64,000 bases of DNA from Phaeodactylibacter sp. (lineage in GTDB: Bacteria; Bacteroidota; Bacteroidia; Chitinophagales; Saprospiraceae). Within the stretch, counting starts at the first letter, position 1; the number at the start of each line of letters is the position of its first letter. The notes under the pieces are model-generated. The model searched no databases. It had not been told where the DNA came from and saw nothing but the letters and a program-made list of their open reading frames with translations. Where the stretch lies: NCBI GenBank assembly GCA_024102975.1, contig JAGFJD010000080.1, positions 20,473 through 84,472 on the forward strand, read 5' to 3'. Positions 19,061-27,226 of this stretch are shown one piece after another. Made by a program: the position numbers and the translations under genes.

Positions 19061-19222
19061 GAGCATGTTTGGAGGGGGCGCTTTTGAAGCGAAAAAGTCA
19101 GATTTTGGGTTCTCGCGAAGGCATTTTTTCGCATCGTAGCAGTGCTACGGGGTGAATAAATGGTAAAGCGAGGTTCCAAAAGCTGGGTTTTGCAGCCAAA
19201 ATGACCCCTTCCGAACATGCTC
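19061..19222. mobile_element. 162-bp foldback MITE-like element with TAA duplication
   Basis: The ends GAGCATGTTTGGAGGGGG (19061-19078) and CCCCTTCCGAACATGCTC (19205-19222) are inverted with 16 of 18 matches. The flanks read TAA on both sides (19058-19060 and 19223-19225), a likely target-site duplication. The centre is a perfect CGTAGC-AGT-GCTACG hairpin (19135-19149), exactly midway, and intermediate segments pair partly, so the whole element can fold back on itself. No transposase is encoded. A 3-bp TAA duplication is compatible with IS5-like transposases, but the parent is not in the window. Confidence 0.8.
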
Positions 19223-19233
19223 TAAACCCCTGC

Positions 19234-19596
19234 TCATCCGAGACGATGAACAGGGGCCATGTTGGATGTGGCAGGACTGGAAAAGCTCTTATCAAATGAC
19301 GGAAACTCCATCAGGAAGCTCTCGCTGAAATTCTGATTGAACCAGGACGCTCTCACCAGGGTGTAATCCAGGCCGGAACCGGCCACTACCTGCTCGCAGC
19401 GTTCCGCCTCCTTCTCCCCTTTGCCGGAGAGCAGGACAGCTTTCTTCACCACTGCTTTTTTGGCTTCTTCCGTGAGCCCCTTGACCGCTTCGTAGGCGCC
19501 GGGGACGGCCAGGTGCGGATAATAGACGATGTACACTTTGTCCATTCCCGCCAGGGCGCCGGGCCAGGTAGCCGGGTCGTGCCAGTCAAATGCCAT
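19234..19596 (-). pseudogene. Truncated NmrA-like NAD(P)-binding protein (remnant)
   Basis: The 120-codon frame matches the middle of NmrA-type atypical short-chain dehydrogenases: the WHDPATWPGALAGMDKVYIV and YYPHLAVPGAYEAVKGLTE segments, KKAVLLSGKGEKEAERCEQV, and LDYTLVRASWFNQNFSESF. The N-terminal GxxGxxG nucleotide loop (about 60 residues) is missing: the frame begins 11 bases inside the caspase gene's 3' end. After NFSESF the homology stops and the frame runs into unrelated sequence 12 bases from the MITE. It is therefore cut at both ends and is probably a non-functional remnant of a rearrangement. Confidence 0.75.
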
Positions 19597-21736
19597 ACTC
19601 CGGATTGCTGACGATCAGCTCAAACGTCCGGATTTCCCACTCGAACGGCTGGAATTCCTCTTCTTCCTCTTCTCCGAAGCCGAAGCCACGGGTCTTTTGC
19701 ACCGGTTCGTCGGGCAGAGGCAGGGGTTCCATGTGCAGGGCTTTGATCTCGAAGGGCGTCCGGCTGCTGAGGAGTTTGATGTAGCTCAGCTCCATCGGCA
19801 GGTTATAATCTCGGGTGTACTGGTCGGCCCGGAGGCGCAGGTAGTCCTTCCCGTTGTCATTGTCCGGCGGTTGCTGGCGGCCGAATTTCCGGGAGAAGGC
19901 CTTTTCTCCCTTTTCGATGACGACCTGGGGAGCGGGCAGGAAGCAGGCTTTTTCATCCGAAAGGAAGCCGAAGTTGTAAGGCATGTAGACCAGGCTGGTA
20001 TGCAGCAGGTCCGGGCTGTAGTTTTCCAACTCAAAACGTATCCAGATATGCGGTTTGTCTGCGCTGAGTTCGAAGGTGAACGTATTGCCAGTCGGCATGA
20101 TCCGTTTTTCCTGGCCATTGCCGGTGTATTCATACAGGCGCAGCTCTATCGGATACATGCCTGGTTTTCCGGAAAGGCCGGATGGGACGGCGGCGGAAAA
20201 ATGGTTGAGGTTTTTCAGGAAGGACCACTCCGCGATCTGGTTGAAGTTGTTGAACACTTCTTCCACCCTGTCGTTCGCCGGCCGGCCGTTATCGTCGAGG
20301 TAAGCTGTAGCCCGGATGAGAGGGCGCGCCGGCTCGAAGGGAAGGAAGTAGCCAAATTTTCCGTCCCGGGCCTCCAGCACGTAGTTGGCCCTGGCCTCGT
20401 CATCCGTCAGTTCGAAGAGCTGCCTTTTGGCGTTATTCATCAGTTTGCCGAGTTCCTCTTTGGCCAGTGTTACGCCTTCTTTATCTCCTGCGAGGAATAT
20501 CCGCATTTTGGGGATGACCAGCCCTCCGACGTTGCCGAGGAACGGAGCTTCAGCAGGGTCGAGCCCTGCCGGAAATTCTATGACCGAATGCATTGGATAT
20601 ACCTTCAGTATTCTGGCTTCCTTGCGCTTCGTGCGGTCCTTGTGGGGAAAAACGACAGCGGTAACGCCCTGCGCTGTGCTGTCCGGCGGCACGCCGTGCA
20701 GGGCGCCAAGGCTGATGCGCCACTCCTTTTCCGCCTGGTTGTACTCCAGGGTGCAATCGCCGGTTTGGCTGGCCCGCTGGTTAGTCAGGAAAACTTTGTA
20801 ACGGTCGTTGGGCTGGCGGGTATTGATGTAAAACTGGGGCGTCTGCCGCTGGTCGTAGCGGTTTTCATTATTGTAGTGGAAGCGCATGCGGTTGAGGACG
20901 CGGGTGTGCAGGTCGTGGTAGGTGACGTCTCCACGATGTTGCCGGAGCACTTCGGTGAGCGCCTGGGTGAAAGCGCCATTGCTCTGGGTAGTGCCGGCTT
21001 CCCAGGCCAGTTCGATTTCCAGGCAGGCGGCCATCATGATGTGCTGCCCCTGGGGCAGGATTTCCTCCAGCAGCTTGTTTTGTTTCACTTTTTCCCGGAC
21101 TTGCGGATTATCGTGAAAGATGAAGCCTTCCCATTTTCTTTCCGGCAGGGCCTGGCGCATGACCTGCCGGGCCTTGGCCGGTATTTCCGGCGTCAGGGCC
21201 GAGCGGGTATTGGATCCGGAATGGCAGCAGTCGAACAGCGCAATGACGTTGGCCCTGGGGTTTCCATCCCGGTCTTCGGCCAGTTCCCGGATGAGGTAGC
21301 GGAACTCTTTGTCGCACAATACCGTATCGTCCGGGTCTTTTCTCCCGGTGCCCCGGAAATCGGTGCAGATGACGCCTCCGATATTGGCGTCGAGCTCTTC
21401 TTCCCGGAACGCCTCGATGCTGGTCTTTTCCCGAATGCCGTGCCCGGAGAAGAAAAAGAGGGCAAAGTCCCCCTTTTTGACCTTGCCGAGGTGGCCGCGG
21501 AAAGCCTGCACGATCTTTTCCTTGGTGGCGTCGGTATTCAGGATGGGCTCATGAATGTGGATGTTCTGAAACCGCGCCTGCATAAAGTCCTGGTTCAGCA
21601 GTTCCCGCACCAGGTTTACGTCGTTGACACACCCTTCAAGTTGGTGGTTCGCCGACAGGTTGGGGTATTGGTTAATACCCACGAACAGGGCGTATAAGTC
21701 CGGCAAAGTTTCCTGCGGCACGGTTTTGGCAGCCAT
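19586..21736 (-). CDS. Caspase-family (C14) protease with a long C-terminal region
   Basis: The 716-residue protein has an N-terminal caspase-like p20/p10 domain: YALFVGINQYPNL, LEGCVNDVN, catalytic His99 in FFFSGHG and catalytic Cys171 in FDCCHSGSNTRS, with a basic-specific pocket Asp likely in the DCCHSG loop. The next 40% (about residues 310-716) has mixed beta features (KVFLTNQ, LGALHGVPP, PHIWIRFELENYSPDLL) and an acidic EEEEEEF stretch. I do not recognise it; it may be a sensor or substrate-binding part. No signal peptide, so probably cytosolic. Bacterial C14 proteins often act in regulated cell death or phage defence, but no partner is coded next to it. The start lies after a 500-base AT-rich region. 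Confidence 0.88.
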   Translation of the reverse strand: MAAKTVPQETLPDLYALFVGINQYPNLSANHQLEGCVNDVNLVRELLNQDFMQARFQNIHIHEPILNTDATKEKIVQAFRGHLGKVKKGDFALFFFSGHGIREKTSIEAFREEELDANIGGVICTDFRGTGRKDPDDTVLCDKEFRYLIRELAEDRDGNPRANVIALFDCCHSGSNTRSALTPEIPAKARQVMRQALPERKWEGFIFHDNPQVREKVKQNKLLEEILPQGQHIMMAACLEIELAWEAGTTQSNGAFTQALTEVLRQHRGDVTYHDLHTRVLNRMRFHYNNENRYDQRQTPQFYINTRQPNDRYKVFLTNQRASQTGDCTLEYNQAEKEWRISLGALHGVPPDSTAQGVTAVVFPHKDRTKRKEARILKVYPMHSVIEFPAGLDPAEAPFLGNVGGLVIPKMRIFLAGDKEGVTLAKEELGKLMNNAKRQLFELTDDEARANYVLEARDGKFGYFLPFEPARPLIRATAYLDDNGRPANDRVEEVFNNFNQIAEWSFLKNLNHFSAAVPSGLSGKPGMYPIELRLYEYTGNGQEKRIMPTGNTFTFELSADKPHIWIRFELENYSPDLLHTSLVYMPYNFGFLSDEKACFLPAPQVVIEKGEKAFSRKFGRQQPPDNDNGKDYLRLRADQYTRDYNLPMELSYIKLLSSRTPFEIKALHMEPLPLPDEPVQKTRGFGFGEEEEEEFQPFEWEIRTFELIVSNPEYGI

Positions 21737-22082
21737 TTTTGTTATCAGTTTGAGGAGAAAAAACTTTTTTTTCCCGCAGATTTAACATAAAAATAATGCT
21801 TAAAAATACAGAAATTAAAACAATTGAAATTACAAAATATTGAAAATGAATATTTTTTGATTATTTTTCTTATTCTGGCAGCCCAGTAAATTAAAGAAAT
21901 GTACTTCACGTCGGCAGAATTATTCCTGACATTTGTATTGTCAACGATAAAGAACGAAAGTTGGCACGTTCCTTCGGAAGAGAAGGCGCGGGAAAAGACT
22001 CGCTGCAACACAGGGCGCAAAGAAGCATAAGACACGCTTCTTTGGCACAGTGAAAAAGGTTGTAATCCCACGAATGCAATTA

Positions 22083-22249
22083 TACTAATGCCCGCTGGAA
22101 AGCGAAGCAAGTATATGCTGGCCCTACAGCGCCCGCATATAATCCCATGAAAGATTTTCGGGGATATCAAAGGATGTCCTCATTTTTGGTATGTAGATAG
22201 CCTCTCAAAGCTCTTTTGGAACCGGCCCGCACAGGGCCGGTTTTTTTTT
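22083..22249 (+). ncRNA. Possible short transcript ending at an orphan intrinsic terminator (tentative)
   Basis: In the 715-base gap 21737-22451, no + strand gene precedes the strong + strand terminator at 22222-22249, so something on + must end there. Upstream are a GGATATC-aaag-GATGTCC hairpin (22162-22179) and a TATGC/GCATA-closed stem (about 22115-22140). TATACTAATGCCCG at 22083 resembles the left end of the two-hairpin repeats. I cannot place a promoter or name a family. The 5' end given is only where structure begins. Confidence 0.25.
22222..22249 (+). terminator. Rho-independent terminator with no + strand gene upstream
   Basis: CCGGCCC (22222-22228), loop GCACA and GGGCCGG (22234-22240) form a perfect 7-bp GC stem followed by nine T residues (22241-22249). 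The U tract is only on the + strand, so it does not serve the convergent KorB gene ending at 22452. Confidence 0.85.
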
Positions 22250-22451
22250 GCCCGCCTTATTCTTTTACGGGAGGGAAACGGCATAGTTGCTTTTTTATTA
22301 AAAAAAAATATATGTCAACGTCTCGCCGGCGATGATCTGCCCGCCCCGTTTGCAGAATTTGCCCATCACAAACCCGTGGCGCCCCAATGGCCAGCCGCCT
22401 GCCCGGCACAGGTGGGCCCGGAAAAAATATCGCCATGCTATGCCTGCTCTC

Positions 22452-23504
22452 TTACCGGAAAGAAGCGTTGATTTTCTCCAGCGCTTCCGATCCCGGGCAC
22501 AGCTCCTCTTCCCGCAGGGTATTCAGCGGCTGGTCCACTGTATTTTCCAGCTCGTGCATATCCTGGCTTTTCGGGTCGATATAGAGCAGGCCGGTCAGCA
22601 CTTCCCCCTTCATTTTGGCCTCCAGCAGCCGGTTGACGGCTGAAAAGCGGTCGGTGGGGTTCCAGTTGGGGGCCAGTTTATGGAGGTGGATCACCGAGCC
22701 GTCGTGCAGCTCCACATGGGCGGATTTGCCTTCCGGATAATTGACGGTGATCTCCTCTTTTTCCGGCACGAAGTCGATCGTAGCGGTTGCTTCGAGATGT
22801 GCCCGGACGTAGTCGTACGATTTGGTCGACTCCGGCTTGTTGTTGAAGGTCACGCAGGGCGAAACGACATCCAGCAGGGCGAAGCCGGGGTGCGACATAG
22901 CGGCTTTGATCAGAGGCACCAGCTGGGTTTTGTCGCCGGAGAAGCTCCGGCCGACGAAGGTGGCGCCCAGTTCGAGGGCCAGGCCGACCAGGTCGATGGC
23001 CGGATAGTGGTTTTCCGCTCCCCCTTTGCTGAGGGAACCAATATCGGCGGTGGCGGAATTCTGCCCCTTGGTCAGGCCGTAGCAGCCGTTGTTCATAACG
23101 ATGTATACCATATTCACATTGCGGCGGATGGCGTGCACGAACTGCCCCATGCCGATGGAGGCAGAGTCGCCGTCGCCGGAAACCCCCAGATAAATGAGGT
23201 CCCGGTTGGCCATGCTGGCGCCGGTAGCGATGGACGGCATTCGCCCATGGACGGCATTGAAGCCATGAGAGTTGCTCAGGAAGTATGTCGGAGTTTTGGA
23301 GGAACACCCGATACCAGACAACTTGGCCAGCCGGTGCGGCTCGATGGAAAGTTCGTAGCAGGCCTGCACAATGGCGCCGCTGATAGAATCGTGGCCGCAC
23401 CCACCGCACAAGGTGGAAATAGCGCCCTCGTAATCGGCCTTAGCGTAGCCGATCTTGTTTTTGGGCAACTCAGGATGCCGGAACTTCGGCTTTATGTACG
23501 TCAT
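22452..23504 (-). CDS. korB: 2-oxoacid:ferredoxin oxidoreductase, beta subunit
   Basis: This 350-residue thiamine-pyrophosphate subunit has CGGCGHDSISGAIVQ near the N-terminus, SSKTPTYFLSNSHGFN, the Mg-TPP motif GDGDSASIGMGQ...MNNGCYGLTKGQNS, and the later LLDVVSPCVTFNN. With KorA it oxidatively decarboxylates 2-oxoglutarate (or a related 2-oxoacid) to the acyl-CoA and reduces ferredoxin. It lacks its own 4Fe-4S domain, as usual for the KorAB type. I chose ATG at 23504 (MTYIKPKF); a start at 23534 is possible. The start overlaps the korA end by 35 bases, so translation is coupled. It is the last gene of a three-gene minus-strand operon. Confidence 0.95.
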   Translation of the reverse strand: MTYIKPKFRHPELPKNKIGYAKADYEGAISTLCGGCGHDSISGAIVQACYELSIEPHRLAKLSGIGCSSKTPTYFLSNSHGFNAVHGRMPSIATGASMANRDLIYLGVSGDGDSASIGMGQFVHAIRRNVNMVYIVMNNGCYGLTKGQNSATADIGSLSKGGAENHYPAIDLVGLALELGATFVGRSFSGDKTQLVPLIKAAMSHPGFALLDVVSPCVTFNNKPESTKSYDYVRAHLEATATIDFVPEKEEITVNYPEGKSAHVELHDGSVIHLHKLAPNWNPTDRFSAVNRLLEAKMKGEVLTGLLYIDPKSQDMHELENTVDQPLNTLREEELCPGSEALEKINASFR

Positions 23505-25320
23505 CTTGTTTCTTTTCTTTTGGATAATTTTCAATGATCAACTGCTCGATCCGGTCAGCGGTGATGGGCTGGCCGTCGTAGTTTAATATCGGGATCAGCT
23601 GCCGGGGGTAGAGGTCCAGCTCGTTGATCAGCATGCTGCGCAGTTGGGCATCCCGGTTTTGTTCCACCACGAAGACGCGTTCGTGCGTATCTATGAATTG
23701 CCGGACAGTTTCATTGAAAGGGAAAGCGCGCAGGCGCATGGCGTCCAGCGCAACACCTTTTTCCCGCAGCAGTTCCATCGCTTCCAGGGCGGCGTAGGTC
23801 GTCGTGCCGAAAAAGAGCACGCCATAGTCGTTGCTGCTTTCTTCCTGGTACAATTCGGGTGCCGGGACGTACATTTTGGCCGTTTCCCATTTTTTCAGCA
23901 GGCGGTCGACGTTGCGCACATAGGCTTCGCCGTTTTCGGTATACCGGGCATACTCGTCCTTCGAGGTGCCTCGCGTGAAAAAAGACCCCTTTGTAGGGTG
24001 TGTGCCCGGGATGGTCCGGTACGGAATGCCGTCGCCGTCGACGTCCAGGTAGCGCCCGAACTGCTCAATGCGTTCCAGGTCTTCGGCGCTGAGCACCTTG
24101 CCCAGGTCGTATTGGCGGCCGTCTTCCCATTTCAGGGGAGGGGATACATGGTCATTCATCCCGAGGTCCAGGTCCGACATGAGGATGACCGGCGTCTGCA
24201 GGCGGTCGGCCAGGTCGAAGGCATGGGCTGTAAGGTCGAAACACTCCCGGGGCGTACTGGGAAACAGCAGCACGTGGCGGGTGTCGCCATGCGAGGCATA
24301 GGCCGAAGAGATGAGGTCCGGCTGCTGAGTTCGGGTGGGCATCCCGGTGGAGGGCCCGCCCCGCTGTACATTGACCAGCACGACCGGGATTTCGGCAAAA
24401 TAGGCCAGCCCCAGAAACTCGCTCATCAGCGAAACGCCGGGGCCGCTGGTCGTGGTAAACGCCCGGGCGCCGTTCCAGGTGGCGCCAATGACCATGCCCA
24501 TAGCCGCCAGTTCGTCCTCAGCCTGGATGATGGCATACCGGCTCTTGCCGGTTGCAGGGTCGATGCGCAGACGGTGTGCATATTTTTCGAATGCGCCAAC
24601 GATGGAAGTGGAGGGCGTGATAGGATACCAGGCCGCCACGGTGGCGCCGCCATAAATGGCACCCAGCGCACAGGCGGTATTGCCGTCGATGAGAATCTGG
24701 TCGCCCACATTGTCCCGCCGTTCCAGCCGGATATCCAGGGGAACGTCAAAATGCTCCTGCACATAGCGTTCTCCCAGTTCCAGGGCTTTGAAGTTGGGGG
24801 CGATCAGCTTCTGTTTGCGTTGAAACTGCCCCTCGACGATGCCCTTCAGCACATCCATTTCGATGTCGAGCAAGGCCGAAAGGGCCCCGACATAAATCAC
24901 ATTCTTGAACAGCTGCCGCTGCCGCGGGTCGCTGTAGTGCTTCATGGTCATGGCCGTCATCGGTATGCCGATATAATGGATGTCTTCCCGGATAAATTCC
25001 GGGTGAAGCTTTTTGGTATTGTCGTAGAGGAAGTATCCGCCCGGCTTGACGCTTTCGACATCCCGCGCCATGCTCTGGGGGTTGACGCAGACCATGAGGT
25101 CCACCCCGTCGCGGCGGCCGAGGTAGCCCTTCTCGCTGATCCGCACCTCGTACCAGGTGGGCAGGCCCTGTATGTTGGAAGGGAAGATGTTCTTGGGCGA
25201 AACCGGGATGCCCATCCGGAAGATGGCCTTGGCGAACATGTTGTTGGCGCTGGCGGAGCCGGTGCCGTTGACGTTGGCAAATCGAACGACTAGATCGTTG
25301 ATTGCTCGGATATGTTCCAT
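23470..25320 (-). CDS. korA: 2-oxoacid:ferredoxin oxidoreductase, fused gamma-alpha subunit
   Basis: The 616-residue protein has an N-terminal gamma domain (about 1-190: NGTGSASANNMFAKAIFRMG, IQGLPTWYEVRISEKGYLGR) fused to the alpha pyrimidine-binding domain (GNTACALGAIYGGATVAAWYPITP...E-x-Y) and a C-terminal transketolase-like part (LDAMRLRAFPF, VFVVEQNRDAQLR). This fusion is the common bacterial KorA form. ATG at 25320 (MEHIRAINDLVVRF) overlaps the upstream FAD gene by 31 bases; the 5' extension to 25395 lies inside that gene. Overlaps on both sides imply coupled translation and a fixed complex of the three products. Confidence 0.95.
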   Translation of the reverse strand: MEHIRAINDLVVRFANVNGTGSASANNMFAKAIFRMGIPVSPKNIFPSNIQGLPTWYEVRISEKGYLGRRDGVDLMVCVNPQSMARDVESVKPGGYFLYDNTKKLHPEFIREDIHYIGIPMTAMTMKHYSDPRQRQLFKNVIYVGALSALLDIEMDVLKGIVEGQFQRKQKLIAPNFKALELGERYVQEHFDVPLDIRLERRDNVGDQILIDGNTACALGAIYGGATVAAWYPITPSTSIVGAFEKYAHRLRIDPATGKSRYAIIQAEDELAAMGMVIGATWNGARAFTTTSGPGVSLMSEFLGLAYFAEIPVVLVNVQRGGPSTGMPTRTQQPDLISSAYASHGDTRHVLLFPSTPRECFDLTAHAFDLADRLQTPVILMSDLDLGMNDHVSPPLKWEDGRQYDLGKVLSAEDLERIEQFGRYLDVDGDGIPYRTIPGTHPTKGSFFTRGTSKDEYARYTENGEAYVRNVDRLLKKWETAKMYVPAPELYQEESSNDYGVLFFGTTTYAALEAMELLREKGVALDAMRLRAFPFNETVRQFIDTHERVFVVEQNRDAQLRSMLINELDLYPRQLIPILNYDGQPITADRIEQLIIENYPKEKKQDDVHKAEVPAS

Positions 25321-27092
25321 ATTGGCGTAGCTTTTGTCACTTGGTACAAATACTTCTGCATGTCCCAGGCTGCTGTCGGGCAGCGCTCGGCGCAAAGCCC
25401 GCAGTGCAGGCAGACGTCCTCATCCTTGACCATGACCCGCCCGGTGGGCAGGTTTTCCGACACGTAGAGGTCCTGGCTGGTATTGTTGGCCGGCGCCAGA
25501 AGGCGGGCGCGCAGGTCCTCTTCTTCCCCGTTGGCCGTGAAGGTGATGCAGGACGTCGGGCAGATGTCCATACAGGCGTCGCACTCGATGCAGCGGCTGG
25601 TGTTGAAGACGGTTTGCACATCGCAGTTGAGGCAGCGCTGCGCTTCCCTGAAGCCGGTAGGCTGGTCGAAGCCCAGTTCTACTTCCACCGTCCGGTTGGA
25701 GAGGGCCACTTGTTTTTCAGCGTGAGGCACGAGGTAGCGCTTGTCGGCCACCACCGGGCTGTCGTAGCTCCACTCGTGGATGCCCATTTTCTGGCTGACC
25801 AGGTTGGTGTACGGCGCCGGCCGGTTGTAGACCGATTCGCCCCGGCAGAACAGGTCGATAGAAATGGCGGCCTGGTGGCCGTGGGCCACGGCAGTGATCA
25901 CGTTTTCGGGCCCGAAGGCGGCGTCTCCGCCGAAGAAGACCCGGTCGAGCGTAGACTGGAAGGTGGTCTTGTCGACAACCGGCAGATCCCACTTCCCGAA
26001 TTTGATGCCCAGGTCGCGTTCGACCCAGGGGAAGGCATTGTCCTGTCCGATGGCGATGATCACATCGTCCGCTTCGATGAACACGTCCGGCTCGCCGGTA
26101 GGAATGAGGCGGCGCTTGCCGTCCTCGCCGTAAATGGCAGCCACTTTGCCGAAGACCACCCCTTTGAGCTTGCCATTCTCCACGACGAATTCCCTGGGGG
26201 GCATGTTGTTCAAAATGGGAATGTCCTCCCGCTGGGCATCTTCGATCTCCCAGGGCGAAGCTTTCATATCCTTGAAGGGGCTTCGGACGATCACTTTCAC
26301 CTCGTCTCCGCCCAGGCGGCGGGAGGTTCGGCAGCAGTCCATAGCAGTGTTGCCCCCACCCAGCACGATGACCTTTTTGCCGATCTTCGAAGTGTGCCCG
26401 AAGGCCACGCTGGCCAGCCACTCGATGCCGATGTGTATATTGGCACCGGCTTTTTCGCGGCCGGGCAGGTCGAGGTCGCGCCCCCTGGGCGCGCCGGTGC
26501 CCGCGAAGATGGCGTCGTAGTCCTGTTCCAGGATGGATTTCATGCTCTCCACATAGGTATTGAAGTGGGTATGGATGCCCAGGTTGAGGATGTAGCCGAC
26601 CTCTTCGTCCAGCACCGATTCGGGCAGGCGGAAGGCAGGAATCTGGGTGCGCATCATGCCGCCCCCTTTATCCCATTCGTCATACAGGTGGATTTCGTAG
26701 CCCAGGGGCGCCAAGTCGCGCGCTACCGTCAGCGAGGCGGGGCCGCCGCCGATGAGGGCGATCTTCTTGCCGTTCCTTCTTTCGGGGATGGACGGCATCA
26801 GGTGGCGGACTTCTTCTTTGTTGTCGGCCGCCACCCGCTTGAGGCGGCAGATAGCTACCGGTTCTTCTTCGATCCGCCCCCGCCGGCAGGCCGGTTCGCA
26901 GGGCCGGTCGCAGGTGCGCCCCAGGATGCCGGGGAACACGTTGGATTCCCAGTTGACCATATAGGCCTCGGTGTAGCGCCCGGCGGCGATCAGGCGGATG
27001 TATTCCGGCACCGGCGTATGGGCCGGGCAGGCGTACTGGCAGTCCACCACCTTGTGGAAATACTCCGGGTCTTGAATGTTCGTCGGTTTCAA
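25290..27092 (-). CDS. GltD-like FAD/NAD(P)H oxidoreductase with C-terminal two-cluster ferredoxin domain
   Basis: The 600-residue protein starts with the Fe-S N-terminal domain of glutamate-synthase beta-type proteins (CQYACPAHTPVPEYI, GRTCDRPCEPACRRGRI). Two nucleotide sites follow: IALIGGGPASLTVARDLA (FAD) and VIVLGGGNTAMDCCRTSRR (NAD(P)H), then GGDAAFGP-x-x-VITAVA. The C-terminus adds two 4Fe-4S motifs (CIECDACMDICPTSC and CLHCGLCAERCPTA). It overlaps korA by 31 bases, so it is most likely the electron partner that moves electrons between the ferredoxin level and NAD(P)H for this KorAB. The start is TTG at 27092; no ATG fits. A CGGCTA...TAGCCG inverted repeat at 27096-27128 lies in its leader. 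Confidence 0.88.
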   Translation of the reverse strand: MKPTNIQDPEYFHKVVDCQYACPAHTPVPEYIRLIAAGRYTEAYMVNWESNVFPGILGRTCDRPCEPACRRGRIEEEPVAICRLKRVAADNKEEVRHLMPSIPERRNGKKIALIGGGPASLTVARDLAPLGYEIHLYDEWDKGGGMMRTQIPAFRLPESVLDEEVGYILNLGIHTHFNTYVESMKSILEQDYDAIFAGTGAPRGRDLDLPGREKAGANIHIGIEWLASVAFGHTSKIGKKVIVLGGGNTAMDCCRTSRRLGGDEVKVIVRSPFKDMKASPWEIEDAQREDIPILNNMPPREFVVENGKLKGVVFGKVAAIYGEDGKRRLIPTGEPDVFIEADDVIIAIGQDNAFPWVERDLGIKFGKWDLPVVDKTTFQSTLDRVFFGGDAAFGPENVITAVAHGHQAAISIDLFCRGESVYNRPAPYTNLVSQKMGIHEWSYDSPVVADKRYLVPHAEKQVALSNRTVEVELGFDQPTGFREAQRCLNCDVQTVFNTSRCIECDACMDICPTSCITFTANGEEEDLRARLLAPANNTSQDLYVSENLPTGRVMVKDEDVCLHCGLCAERCPTAAWDMQKYLYQVTKATPIWNISEQSTI

Positions 27093-27226
27093 AATCGGCT
27101 AGTGTTTTTGTTTTCCTACATTTAGCCGACTAATATAGCAGAGAATTTTAAAAATGTGAAATAATAGTTGAAAACTGTCGGGCTTAGTCGAATCTTATTG
27201 AAGTCGATCTCAAAAAAAACGCACTT

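Noticed and set aside
19529..21697. 722-aa + strand ORF opposite the caspase gene
   Set aside because: It is the antisense shadow of the caspase CDS, which has clear caspase motifs. The + frame has no domain sense.
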